This document shows positions 38,391-46,357 of a DNA stretch of 64,000 nucleotides, in pieces. Every line of letters starts with the position of its first letter. Position 1 is the first letter of the stretch. The stretch is from Microvirga terrae. GTDB lineage: Bacteria > Pseudomonadota > Alphaproteobacteria > Rhizobiales > Beijerinckiaceae. Position numbers and translations under genes: made by a program. The notes beneath the pieces were generated by a model that did no database searches, was not told the origin of the DNA, and was given only the letters and a program-made list of their open reading frames with translations. The stretch covers positions 5,070,001 through 5,134,000 of the forward strand of contig NZ_CP102845.1 of assembly GCF_013307435.2 (NCBI RefSeq), written 5' to 3'.

Positions 38391-38417
38391 GAGGGAGTAA
38401 CTTAACGGAAGAGACCC

Positions 38418-39140
38418 ATGCCCCAGATGATCGCCGCCCTGTTCAGGGATCCCGCCCAGGCCCATCAGGCCCTTCAGTCCTTGCTGCAAATGGGCATCGC
38501 CCAGAACCGAATCGTCGCCGCCGGCAATGCGGAAGCCCGCGAGATCTCGTCGATCTCCGGCTTCCGCAGCCTGTCGGCTCGGGACGACACCCTCGACGCG
38601 CTGCACGACCTGAACCTGCCGGACTCCGACAAGCGCCTCTTCGAGCAGGGTTTGCGGAGGCACTGCTCCCTGATCGCCGCGCAGGTCGACCGGGACAACA
38701 TGGAGGAGGCCGTACGGGTCCTGGAGATGTTCGATCCGGTCGATCTCGACGGCAGCAGCCGCGAATGGCTCGAGGAGAGCGGATCCGACCAGGCGGGAGC
38801 CGATGCGGGTGCGCCCCTGGCGGCCGGGATCACCGGCGGCTCGGGCGCCGGCACCACCACCACGGGCTCCCTGCCCGGCATGGGGCTCATGGCGGAAGGC
38901 GCGGACGATCTCGGCACCACGGACCTGAGGACGGACGAGTTCAGCCAGACCAACCAGGGCTCGGGCACGACCGTCGGCACCGGCGCGCGCCGCGCCGACG
39001 AGCGGGCCGACCGGGAGGGCGTCAACGAGCTGGCCGTCGACACCCGGCCCGATCCCGACCAGCCCGGCCTGATGCAGCGCCACATGAACCGGGGCGGCCG
39101 GATCTGGGCCTACCGCACCGCCGACGAGATGGGTCTCTAG
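38418..39140 (+). CDS. General stress protein 17M-like (YflT-domain) protein
   Basis: 240 residues. The N-terminal part (1-110: MIAALFRDPAQAHQALQSLL, LFEQGLRRHCSLIAAQV) matches the YflT/general stress protein 17M domain, whose biochemical role is unknown. It is followed by a Gly/Thr/Ser-rich low-complexity linker (about 125-200, GITGGSGAGTTTTGSLPG) and a basic-acidic tail ending RTADEMGL. No signal peptide. The EcfG-type promoter just upstream fits a stress role. The long open frame on the opposite strand is a mirror of it and has no such support. Confidence 0.82.
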   Translation: MPQMIAALFRDPAQAHQALQSLLQMGIAQNRIVAAGNAEAREISSISGFRSLSARDDTLDALHDLNLPDSDKRLFEQGLRRHCSLIAAQVDRDNMEEAVRVLEMFDPVDLDGSSREWLEESGSDQAGADAGAPLAAGITGGSGAGTTTTGSLPGMGLMAEGADDLGTTDLRTDEFSQTNQGSGTTVGTGARRADERADREGVNELAVDTRPDPDQPGLMQRHMNRGGRIWAYRTADEMGL

Positions 39141-39202
39141 CCCATCGCACGCGGAGCGCCGGAGAGGACCCCGAACGTGCTTTCCGCTTTCGGGACCGAG
39201 GC

Positions 39203-40411
39203 TCAGATCACGTTGCGCTCGAGCAGCGGACGGTTGGCGAGAACGCGCTCGTAGCCGAGCTCGGACAGATCGAGCGTCCTGTAGCCGCCATGGACGATCA
39301 GCTCGGCCAGGCCTCGGCCCACCGCCGGGGCCTGCTGCAGGCCGTGGCCGGAGAAGCCGTTGCAGAGGTAGAAGTTCGTGAGCTCGCCGGTCAGGCCGAT
39401 GATCGCGTTGTGATCGAGGAGGCTCATGTCGTAGGGCCCGGACCAGGCGCGTCCCGGCTTGATCGCCTCGAAGGCTGGGACGCGGTTCGCCAGGTTCGGC
39501 CAGATGAACTCCTCGAAGAACGAATGGTCGATCTCCTGGCTGGCCGGATCCTCGTCGGACCAGTCGGGATCGAGATCCGCCTCCGGCGAGGCGCCGCAGA
39601 TGAAATGCCCTTCCCCTTCCGGCCGCACATAGGCGCCCGACGTGTCGATGAGCAGCGGGCAGTTCTCGACCCGCTCCTTGCAGGAAAAGGTGAAGACGTA
39701 GCGGCGCTTGGCCTGGACCGGAATGTCGAGCCCGGCCATGGCCGCCACGGCGCGCCCGCCGGAGCCCGCGCAGTTGACGAGCGTGCCGCAGGGGATCCGG
39801 GTGCCGTCCTTCAGCCGCACCGCGACGACCGCGTTGCCGTCCCGCTCAATGTCGGCCACCTCGCCCTTCACGTACTGGGCGCCGAGCGCGCGGGCCTTCT
39901 TGCGGAAGGCCTGGAGCAGGCCCCAGCCGTCGAACCAGCCCTCGCCCGAACGTCCCCAGGTGCCCGCCGCCAGGTCCTCCACGTTGAGCCAGGGGAAGCG
40001 CTCCTTCAGGGCATCCGGCTTCAGGAACAGGATGTCCGCCCCCTCGGCGACCTGGAGCGCCTGGTTCTCCGCCAGGATCGAGGCGCCGGCCTCCGACGCG
40101 CAATAGAGATATCCGCCTTCCCTCAGGCCGATCTCCGGCCGGTCGCCGTCGACGGTCAGGTGATCGGCGATGGTGCGCAGGAACTGGATTCCATAGAGCG
40201 AAATCCGGATGTTCACCGCGCTGGAATATTGCTGGCGGATCGAAGCCGCCGACAGGGCCGAGGCGGAGAGCTGGTAGGTCGGATCCTTCTCGATGACGAC
40301 CACGCGTCCCTTGAAGCCGGCATCGGCGAGCAGGTGATAGGCCGCGGAGGAGCCCATGACGGCGCCGCCGACGATCACGACATCGGCTGAAGGAGAGGCT
40401 GAAGAGGTCAT
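39203..40411 (-). CDS. FAD-dependent amino acid oxidase/dehydrogenase (DAO family)
   Basis: Flavoenzyme of 402 residues oxidising an amine or amino acid. N-terminal FAD motif VVIVGGAVMGSSAAYHLL, then SASALSAASIRQQYSSAVNIRIS of the sarcosine/glycine oxidase-like group, and C-terminal FAD contact NGFSGHGLQQAPAVGRGLAELI. It follows the Lrp-type regulator with a 4-nt overlap (ATGA). Opposite them is the lysine-type dehydrogenase and semialdehyde dehydrogenase pair, so the substrate may be a lysine-pathway amine such as pipecolate or another imino acid; this is inference from position. Confidence 0.85.
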   Translation of the reverse strand: MTSSASPSADVVIVGGAVMGSSAAYHLLADAGFKGRVVVIEKDPTYQLSASALSAASIRQQYSSAVNIRISLYGIQFLRTIADHLTVDGDRPEIGLREGGYLYCASEAGASILAENQALQVAEGADILFLKPDALKERFPWLNVEDLAAGTWGRSGEGWFDGWGLLQAFRKKARALGAQYVKGEVADIERDGNAVVAVRLKDGTRIPCGTLVNCAGSGGRAVAAMAGLDIPVQAKRRYVFTFSCKERVENCPLLIDTSGAYVRPEGEGHFICGASPEADLDPDWSDEDPASQEIDHSFFEEFIWPNLANRVPAFEAIKPGRAWSGPYDMSLLDHNAIIGLTGELTNFYLCNGFSGHGLQQAPAVGRGLAELIVHGGYRTLDLSELGYERVLANRPLLERNVI

Positions 40412-40836
40412 CGTTCGAATTTCGTTGAGAGGATGATGGAGGATTGGGTGCGCTCCACCCCGTCGAGGGCGCCGATCTTGTCGATGGCGGCATCGAGGGA
40501 GGGAACGTCCTCAGCCTCTACCACCGCCAGAAGATCGAAGACACCCGCGACCGAATGAAGCGCGCGCAATTCTGGCATGCGCTGCAGCGCCGAGACCACG
40601 CCGCCCGACGCCTTCGGCGCCACCACGATCGTCACATGCGCCCGCACCATGCGGCTCGCGACCTCCTCGGCGAGGCGCAAGGTATAGCCGGCGATCACCC
40701 CGCGACGCTCCAGGCTCTCGACCCGGGCCTGCACGGTCGTGCGGGAGAGCTTGAGGCGCCGCCCCGCCTCCGCATGGCCGATCCGGGCATTCTCCCGCAG
40801 GAGAGCAATCAAGGCGCGATCGGTGGCGTCGAGCAT
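40408..40836 (-). CDS. Lrp/AsnC family transcriptional regulator
   Basis: 142 residues: N-terminal winged helix-turn-helix (LDATDRALIALLRENARIGHAEAGRRLKLSRTTVQARVESL) and a C-terminal RAM ligand-binding domain (VRAHVTIVVAPKAS, VFDLLAVVEAEDVPSLDAAIDKI). It probably senses lysine or a catabolite and controls both its own oxidase operon and the divergent dehydrogenase genes, from a 114-nt shared gap. Start 40836 places the helix-turn-helix as usual for the family. Confidence 0.88.
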   Translation of the reverse strand: MLDATDRALIALLRENARIGHAEAGRRLKLSRTTVQARVESLERRGVIAGYTLRLAEEVASRMVRAHVTIVVAPKASGGVVSALQRMPELRALHSVAGVFDLLAVVEAEDVPSLDAAIDKIGALDGVERTQSSIILSTKFER

Positions 40837-40854
40837 CACTATGACCAACCATAA

Positions 40855-40867
40855 CGGCAATATGCCG
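40855..40867. promoter_or_regulatory. Candidate operator of the Lrp-type regulator
   Basis: CGGCA-ATA-TGCCG, a perfect 5-bp inverted repeat with a 3-nt centre, 19 nt upstream of the regulator start and 84 nt upstream of the divergent dehydrogenase. A TGCCGTTTTC stretch near 40918-40927 resembles the mirrored half site TGCCGAAAAC at 40863-40872. Size and position fit Lrp-family sites. Confidence 0.35.
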
Positions 40868-40950
40868 AAAACTAGCCGGCTTTTCGTCAGCTTGTCCATG
40901 GCGTTCTGCATGGCTTTGCCGTTTTCTGAGAGGACCACAGGGAGATTTCC

Positions 40951-42084
40951 ATGCACTCGATCCTCGTCATCGGGGCCGGCAAGATCGGCTCCACCATTGT
41001 CGACATGCTTCACGAGACCGGCGATTACGACGTCACCGTCGCGGATGCTTCCGCCGCCGCCCTCGAGGCCGTCGCCAAGGATGGGGTCAAGACGCTTCAG
41101 CTCGACTTCAGTGACGCGGTCGCCCTGCAGAATGCGCTCAAGGGCCATTTCGCGGTGCTCAGCGCCGCCCCCTACCACCTGACCGGCCACGTGGCCCAGG
41201 CAGCCCGCCTCGCCGACGTCAACTATTTCGACCTGACCGAGGACGTCGCCACCACCCGCATGGTGAAGGAACTCTCCGAGGGCGCCACCACGGCCTTCAT
41301 TCCCCAATGCGGCCTCGCGCCCGGCTTCATCTCCATCGTGGCGCACGACATCGCCAGCCGCTTCGACAAGCTCGACACGGTCCGCCTGCGCGTCGGCGCC
41401 CTGCCGCAATACCCGTCGAATGCCCTGTCCTATAACCTCACCTGGAGCACGGACGGCGTCATCAACGAATATATCGAGCGCTGCGAGGCGGTGGTCGACG
41501 GGAAGCTGCGCGAGGTCCCGGCCATGGAGGAGCTCGAGGAATTCTCCCTCGACGGTACCCGTTACGAGGCCTTCAACACCTCCGGCGGCCTCGGCACCCT
41601 GTGCGAGACGCTGGAAGGCAAGGTGCGCAACCTGAACTACAAAACCATCCGCTATCCCGGCCACTGCGCCCTGATGCGCGTCCTGCTCAACGACCTGCAG
41701 CTGCGCAACCGCCGCGAGATCCTGAAGGACATCCTGGAGAATGCGGTGCCGGCCACCATGCAGGACATGGTCATCGTCTTCGTGACCGTGACCGGCGAAC
41801 GCGGCGGCCGCTACGTGCAGGAAACCTATGCCCGCAGCGTCTACGGCCAGAAGGTCGCCGGCGTCCAGCGCACGGCGATCCAGGTCACCACGGCGGCCGG
41901 GATCTGCGCCATGCTCGATCTGCTCGTCGAAGGCCAGCTTCCGAAACAGGGTTTCGTGCGCCAGGAGGAGATCGACCTCGACACCTTCCTGGCCAACCGT
42001 TTCGGCCGCGTCTACGCGGGCGAGCGCCTGGACGAGGGCCACGAGCCGGCGGCGAAGAACATCCGCCTCGACTCGGCGGCATGA
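40951..42084 (+). CDS. Saccharopine dehydrogenase-like / L-lysine 6-dehydrogenase
   Basis: NAD(P)-dependent enzyme of 377 residues. N-terminal Rossmann motif ILVIGAGKIGSTIVDML, substrate-domain landmarks AAPYHLTGHVAQAARLADVNYFDL and QCGLAPGFISIVAHDI, KTIRYPGHCALMRVLL. At this length and with this domain order it resembles lysine 6-dehydrogenases, which make 2-aminoadipate 6-semialdehyde, rather than fused yeast-type saccharopine dehydrogenase. The ALDH7 gene downstream would oxidise the semialdehyde. GGGAGATTT precedes the ATG. Confidence 0.85.
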   Translation: MHSILVIGAGKIGSTIVDMLHETGDYDVTVADASAAALEAVAKDGVKTLQLDFSDAVALQNALKGHFAVLSAAPYHLTGHVAQAARLADVNYFDLTEDVATTRMVKELSEGATTAFIPQCGLAPGFISIVAHDIASRFDKLDTVRLRVGALPQYPSNALSYNLTWSTDGVINEYIERCEAVVDGKLREVPAMEELEEFSLDGTRYEAFNTSGGLGTLCETLEGKVRNLNYKTIRYPGHCALMRVLLNDLQLRNRREILKDILENAVPATMQDMVIVFVTVTGERGGRYVQETYARSVYGQKVAGVQRTAIQVTTAAGICAMLDLLVEGQLPKQGFVRQEEIDLDTFLANRFGRVYAGERLDEGHEPAAKNIRLDSAA

Positions 42085-42097
42085 CGAACGGGACTGG

Positions 42098-42123
42098 GCT
42101 CCCGCTTCAACGGAAGCGGGAGC
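42098..42123 (+). terminator. Hairpin after the lysine dehydrogenase gene
   Basis: Perfect 10-bp stem GCTCCCGCTT / AAGCGGGAGC (42098-42107, 42114-42123), 14 nt after the stop, followed by gttccgagttctt, a poor T-tract. It may be a weak terminator or a processing stem before the semialdehyde dehydrogenase gene. Confidence 0.4.
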
Positions 42124-42145
42124 GTTCCGAGTTCTTGACCATTTG

Positions 42146-42192
42146 GCATGACCCTATTCGGGAAAAGCAGTTCCCAGGCTTCCCGGTCATGC
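42146..42192. repeat. Dispersed inverted repeat, family B (copy 1)
   Basis: Arms GCATGACC / GGTCATGC (42146-42153, 42185-42192) around a GGGAAAAGCAGTTCCC core. This is the 'gcatgatc...gatcatgc' type of intergenic element common in Hyphomicrobiales. Confidence 0.65.
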
Positions 42193-42295
42193 ATTAAGAC
42201 GGTGGCATGAGAGCCGCCGTCGTTTCGTTTCAACGACAAGCGAGGGCGGCGGACTTCCCGTGGAAGCCTCACGCCCGCATCGAGGGAGATTCAAC

Positions 42296-43846
42296 ATGAC
42301 CGCGAGCCTGAAACCCGTATCCTCCGCGCCTGCTTCCGTTGCGGACGAGGCCCGCGCCATTCTCGCGCGCCTCGGCGTGCCGGAGAGCGCCTTCGCGTCC
42401 GCCGGGCGGCCGGCCCGGTCGCCGATCACCGGCGAAGTGATCGCCCATGTGCGTGAGACCACGCCCGAGGAGGCCAAGGCAGCCATCGGCCGGGCCGACG
42501 CCGCCTTCAAGGCCTGGCGCAAGGTCCCGGCGCCCAAGCGCGGCGAGTTCATCCGCCTGCTCGGCGAGGAGCTGCGCGCCGCTAAGGACGATCTCGGCCG
42601 CCTCGTCACCCTTGAGGCGGGCAAGATCGTGTCCGAGGGTCTCGGCGAAGTGCAGGAGATGATCGACATCTGCGATTTCGCCGTCGGGCTCTCCCGCCAG
42701 CTCTACGGGCTCACCATCGCGACCGAGCGCGCCGATCACCGCATGATGGAGACCTGGCATCCCCTCGGCGTCTGCGGCGTCATCTCGGCCTTCAACTTCC
42801 CGGTAGCCGTGTGGTCCTGGAACGCGGCGCTCGCCCTCGTGTGCGGCGACAGCGTGGTGTGGAAGCCGTCCGAGAAGACCCTGCTCACGGCGCTCGCCAC
42901 GCACGCCATCGTCGAGCGCGCCGCCAAGCGCTTCGGCGGCGTGCCGGAGGGCCTGTGCGAGGTGCTTCTGGGCGGCCGCGAGGTCGGCGAGATCCTCGTC
43001 GAGGACACCCGCGTGCCGGTTCTCTCCGCTACCGGCTCCACCGCCATGGGCCGTCAGGTCGGCCCGAAGCTCGCCGAGCGCTTCGCTCGCGCGATCCTGG
43101 AGCTCGGCGGCAACAACGCCGCCATCGTCGCCCCCTCGGCCGACCTCGATCTCGCCCTGCGCGGCATCGCGTTCGCCGCCATGGGCACCGCAGGCCAGCG
43201 CTGCACGACCCTGCGCCGTCTCTTCGTGCATGACAGCGTTTACGACCAGCTCGTGCCGCGTCTCGCGAAAGTCTATGGCAGCGTGAAGATCGGCGATCCG
43301 CGCATTGAGGGCACGCTCGTCGGGCCGCTGATCGACAAGGCGGCTTTCGACGGCATGGAGCGCGCCCTCGACGAGGCCCGCGCGGCCGGCGGCAAGGTGC
43401 ATGGCGGCGGGCGCACCACCGACGTGGCGAATGACGGTTTCTATGCCCGTCCGGCGCTCGTCGAGATGCCGAGCCAGACCGGCCCGGTGACGCGCGAGAC
43501 CTTCGCGCCGATTCTCTACGTGATGCGCTACTCGGATTTCGACGAGGTGATCGAGCTGCACAATGCGGTCGGCGCTGGTCTCTCCTCGTCGATCTTCACT
43601 CTCAACCTGCGCGAGGCCGAGGCCTTCGTGTCGGCGGTCGGCTCCGATTGCGGCATCGCCAACGTCAATATCGGCCCCTCGGGCGCCGAGATCGGCGGAG
43701 CCTTCGGCGGCGAGAAGGAAACGGGCGGCGGACGCGAATCCGGCTCGGACGCCTGGAAGGCCTATATGCGCCGCGCCACCAACACGATCAATTACGGCTC
43801 GACGCTTCCGCTCGCCCAGGGCGTGAAGTTCGACGTCGACGCCTGA
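42296..43846 (+). CDS. amaB: ALDH7-family aldehyde dehydrogenase (2-aminoadipate 6-semialdehyde dehydrogenase type)
   Basis: NAD+-dependent oxidation of 2-aminoadipate semialdehyde to 2-aminoadipate, the second step after the upstream dehydrogenase. It has 516 residues. Antiquitin-type features: WHPLGVCGVISAFNFPVAVWSWNAALALVCGD, catalytic Cys303 in GQRCTTLRRLFVHDSVYD, general base Glu in LELGGNNAAIV, and late IGGAFGGEKETGGGRESGSDAWKAYMRR which binds the amino acid end of the substrate. GAGGGAGA before ATG 42296. The substrate assignment rests on the ALDH7 motifs together with the neighbour. Confidence 0.9.
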   Translation: MTASLKPVSSAPASVADEARAILARLGVPESAFASAGRPARSPITGEVIAHVRETTPEEAKAAIGRADAAFKAWRKVPAPKRGEFIRLLGEELRAAKDDLGRLVTLEAGKIVSEGLGEVQEMIDICDFAVGLSRQLYGLTIATERADHRMMETWHPLGVCGVISAFNFPVAVWSWNAALALVCGDSVVWKPSEKTLLTALATHAIVERAAKRFGGVPEGLCEVLLGGREVGEILVEDTRVPVLSATGSTAMGRQVGPKLAERFARAILELGGNNAAIVAPSADLDLALRGIAFAAMGTAGQRCTTLRRLFVHDSVYDQLVPRLAKVYGSVKIGDPRIEGTLVGPLIDKAAFDGMERALDEARAAGGKVHGGGRTTDVANDGFYARPALVEMPSQTGPVTRETFAPILYVMRYSDFDEVIELHNAVGAGLSSSIFTLNLREAEAFVSAVGSDCGIANVNIGPSGAEIGGAFGGEKETGGGRESGSDAWKAYMRRATNTINYGSTLPLAQGVKFDVDA

Positions 43847-43865
43847 GCAGTTCAAACGCATCGAG

Positions 43866-43999
43866 CGGAGGGCATGAGCGCATCGTGCGGAAAAGTGGAC
43901 CCGGTTTTCCGCTCCGAACGATGCGCTGCTTGAGGAAAGGAGCATCGGATCCGATCCCAAAAGTGGGTCCACTTTCGGGTCCGATGCTCGAGCCCTCCG
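43866..43999. repeat. Nested inverted repeats, family B (copies 2 and 3)
   Basis: Two hairpins, 43878-43926 (GCGCATCGT ... ACGATGCGC) and 43941-43988 (AGCATCGGA ... TCCGATGCT), each with an AAAAGTGG(A/G)(C/T)CC-like core. They are enclosed by an outer pair CGGAGGGC (43866-43873) / GCCCTCCG (43992-43999) followed by TTTT. The whole may also terminate the upstream dehydrogenase transcript. Confidence 0.7.
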
Positions 44000-44034
44000 T
44001 TTTGTTATCAGCCCTCTTCAATCACGAGCCTTCC

Positions 44035-45714
44035 ATGACCATGCCCTCCCGCACCGGCGGCCAGATTCTTGTCGATCAGCTTAACCTGCACGGAGTCGAT
44101 CACATCTTCTGCGTTCCGGGCGAGAGTTATCTGGCCGCCTTGGATGCCTTGCATGATGCGAACATCAATGTGACGGTGTGTCGCCAGGAAGGCGGCGCCG
44201 CGATGATGGCCGAGGCCTACGGCAAGCTCACCGGCCGCCCCGGCATCTGCTTCGTCACCCGCGGTCCCGGCGCGACGAACGCCTCGCCGGGCATCCACAT
44301 CGCCAAGCAGGATTCCACCCCGATGATCCTGTTCGTCGGCCAGATCGAGCGCGGCATGCGCGAGCGCGAGGCGTTCCAGGAACTCGATTACCGGGCCGCC
44401 TTCGGCCCGCTCGCCAAATGGGCCACGGAGGTGGATGATCCGGCGCGCTTCCCCGAGATCGTCTCGCGGGCTTTCCACGTGGCGACCTCAGGCCGCCCCG
44501 GACCGGTCGTGATCGCGCTGCCGGAGGACGTGCTCACCGAGATGGCCGACGTCGCCGACGCGCCGCGCTACCAGGTCATCGAAACCCATCCGGGCCTGAC
44601 CCAGATGGCCGAGCTGCAGAAGCTGCTGCACGGCGCGAAGAAGCCGATCGCCCTTCTCGGCGGCAGCCGCTGGTCCGAGACCGCCGTCCAGCGCTTCGTG
44701 CGCTTCGCCGAGCGCTTCGAACTGCCGGTCGCCTGCACGTTCCGCCGCCAGATGCTGTTTCCCGCCGACCACGCCTCCTATATCGGGGATCTCGGCCTCG
44801 GCGTGAACCCGAAGCTCCTCGCGCGCATCAAGGAAGCCGACCTCGTCCTGCTCGTCGGCGGACGTCTGTCGGAGGTGCCGAGCCAAGCCTATACGCTCCT
44901 CGACATTCCCGCGCCGCAGCAGACCTTGGTGCATGTCCATCCGGATCCGAGCGAGCTCGGCCGGGTCTATGCCCCGCACCTTGCCATCAACGCTTCGCCG
45001 GTCGCCTTCACGGCGGCGCTGGAAGGCGTGCATCCGCCGGCCTCCCTTCCCTGGAGCGAGGGCACGAAGGCCGCGCATGCAGACTATCTGGCCTGGAGTG
45101 ATCCGAGCGCCATCCGCACCGCCGGCGGCCTGCAGATGGGCGAGGTGATGACGCACCTGCGCAAGGTGATGCCGTCCGACACGATCTTCTGCAACGGCGC
45201 CGGCAACTTTGCCACCTGGGTCCACCGTTTCTGGCCCTTCCGCGAATATGGCACGCAGCTCGCGCCCACCTCCGGCTCCATGGGCTACGGCGTCCCTGCC
45301 GCGGTCGGCGCCAAGCGGATCCGGCCCGACAGCCCCGTGGTGGTGTTCGCCGGCGATGGCGACTTCCTCATGAACGGGCAGGAATTCGCCACCGCCGTGC
45401 AGTACGACCTGCCGATCCTCGTGATCCTGCTCGACAACGGCATGTACGGCACGATCCGCATGCACCAGGAGCGCGAATATCCCGGCCGCGTCTCGGCCAC
45501 CATGCTGAAGAACCCCGACTTCGCCGCCTATGCCAAGGCATTCGGCGGCTATGGCGAGCGGGTGACGAACACGGAGGAGTTCGGCCCTGCCCTGCAGCGC
45601 GCGCTGACCTCCAGCAAGCCGGCGATCCTCCATTGCATCATCGATCCGGAAGTCATCACGCCCACCATGTCGCTCACGGCGATCCGCGACAGGGCGCTGG
45701 CGGGGAAGAAGTAG
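44035..45714 (+). CDS. Thiamine pyrophosphate-dependent enzyme (acetolactate synthase-like)
   Basis: 559-residue TPP enzyme that probably decarboxylates or ligates a 2-oxo acid. Activating Glu in FCVPGESYLAALD, RGPGATNASPGIHIA, central domain AKKPIALLGGSRW, TPP-binding GDGDFLMNGQEFATAVQYDLPILVILLDNGMYG. It lacks a partner small subunit gene and stands between the lysine pathway genes and a convergent hydrolase, so biosynthetic acetolactate synthase is unlikely. ATG 44035 is preferred; ATG 43985 would run into a repeat element. No strong ribosome site. Confidence 0.82.
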   Translation: MTMPSRTGGQILVDQLNLHGVDHIFCVPGESYLAALDALHDANINVTVCRQEGGAAMMAEAYGKLTGRPGICFVTRGPGATNASPGIHIAKQDSTPMILFVGQIERGMREREAFQELDYRAAFGPLAKWATEVDDPARFPEIVSRAFHVATSGRPGPVVIALPEDVLTEMADVADAPRYQVIETHPGLTQMAELQKLLHGAKKPIALLGGSRWSETAVQRFVRFAERFELPVACTFRRQMLFPADHASYIGDLGLGVNPKLLARIKEADLVLLVGGRLSEVPSQAYTLLDIPAPQQTLVHVHPDPSELGRVYAPHLAINASPVAFTAALEGVHPPASLPWSEGTKAAHADYLAWSDPSAIRTAGGLQMGEVMTHLRKVMPSDTIFCNGAGNFATWVHRFWPFREYGTQLAPTSGSMGYGVPAAVGAKRIRPDSPVVVFAGDGDFLMNGQEFATAVQYDLPILVILLDNGMYGTIRMHQEREYPGRVSATMLKNPDFAAYAKAFGGYGERVTNTEEFGPALQRALTSSKPAILHCIIDPEVITPTMSLTAIRDRALAGKK

Positions 45715-45741
45715 GCGCCGGACGAGGTTAGGTCAGAAACA

Positions 45742-45772
45742 AAAAGGCGCTACGATCATCGTAGCGCCTTTT
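45742..45772. terminator. Bidirectional intrinsic terminator
   Basis: Stem AAAAGGCGCTACG / CGTAGCGCCTTTT (45742-45754, 45760-45772), loop atcat, with A-run before and T-run after, so it works in both directions. It lies between the stops of the convergent TPP enzyme and cysteine hydrolase genes. Confidence 0.9.
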
Positions 45773-45794
45773 CCAATGGGTCTTGCGAGCTCCC

Positions 45795-46352
45795 TTATTC
45801 AGCCACGAAGACCTCGCTCGCCGGCCTGACTTTGATCGCAGCCGCCCCGGCATCGAACCCGTCGAGCAACGCGTTGTGATGATCGACGATCTGCTCGACA
45901 GTCAGTGACCTCATGTCGGCCGTCGTATGGGCATCGGCCACGAGCGTGACGTCATAGCCGAGGCTCACGGCACGCCGGCAGGTGGTGTCGACGCAATATT
46001 GCGTCATCAGACCAACGACCACGAGATGGCTGATGCCGTGCTCTGACAATACGGGTTGCAGATCCGTCTCGTAGAAGGAATCGCAGGCCGTCTTGCTGAC
46101 CACGATATCGTCCGCCGTCAGGCCAAGGTCCTCGCAGATCTCCCAGCCGGGCGTGCCGGTTTCCAGACGATGCCCGGGCTCTCCGGCATGCTGGACGAAG
46201 ACGATCGGCGCGCCCTGGCGCCGGGCCTCGCCCACGAGACCGAAGATCCGGCGGCGCACCTCGTCGAAGCGCTGCCGCACTGCAGGACGCTCCGAGCCTT
46301 TTGCGGGAAGAATTCCCGCCTGCACGTCGATGATGACGAGAGCCTTCGCCAT
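45795..46352 (-). CDS. Isochorismatase-family cysteine hydrolase
   Basis: 185 residues with the catalytic triad Asp9 (LVIIDVQ), Lys87 (VVSKTACDSF) and Cys120 (GLMTQYCVDTTCR). It may deamidate nicotinamide, or hydrolyse ureidoacrylate, biuret or N-carbamoylsarcosine. The cis-peptide region is VGLMTQYCV. It begins 5 nt after the transaldolase stop and is thus co-transcribed with it, though no shared pathway is obvious. Confidence 0.88.
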   Translation of the reverse strand: MAKALVIIDVQAGILPAKGSERPAVRQRFDEVRRRIFGLVGEARRQGAPIVFVQHAGEPGHRLETGTPGWEICEDLGLTADDIVVSKTACDSFYETDLQPVLSEHGISHLVVVGLMTQYCVDTTCRRAVSLGYDVTLVADAHTTADMRSLTVEQIVDHHNALLDGFDAGAAAIKVRPASEVFVAE

Positions 46353-46357
46353 CGCGA

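Noticed and set aside
38349-39083. 244-residue minus-strand frame opposite the stress protein
   Set aside because: No ribosome site or motif, and it would run through the EcfG promoter of the plus-strand gene, whose YflT domain is recognisable.
42098-42123. Strong terminator separating the lysine dehydrogenase from ALDH7
   Set aside because: Stem is perfect but the following bases (gttccgagttctt) are not a proper T-tract, so I list it only as a weak candidate.
43985-44035. Earlier start (ATG 43985) for the TPP enzyme
   Set aside because: It would begin inside the family B repeat and adds a peptide without similarity to the family N terminus.
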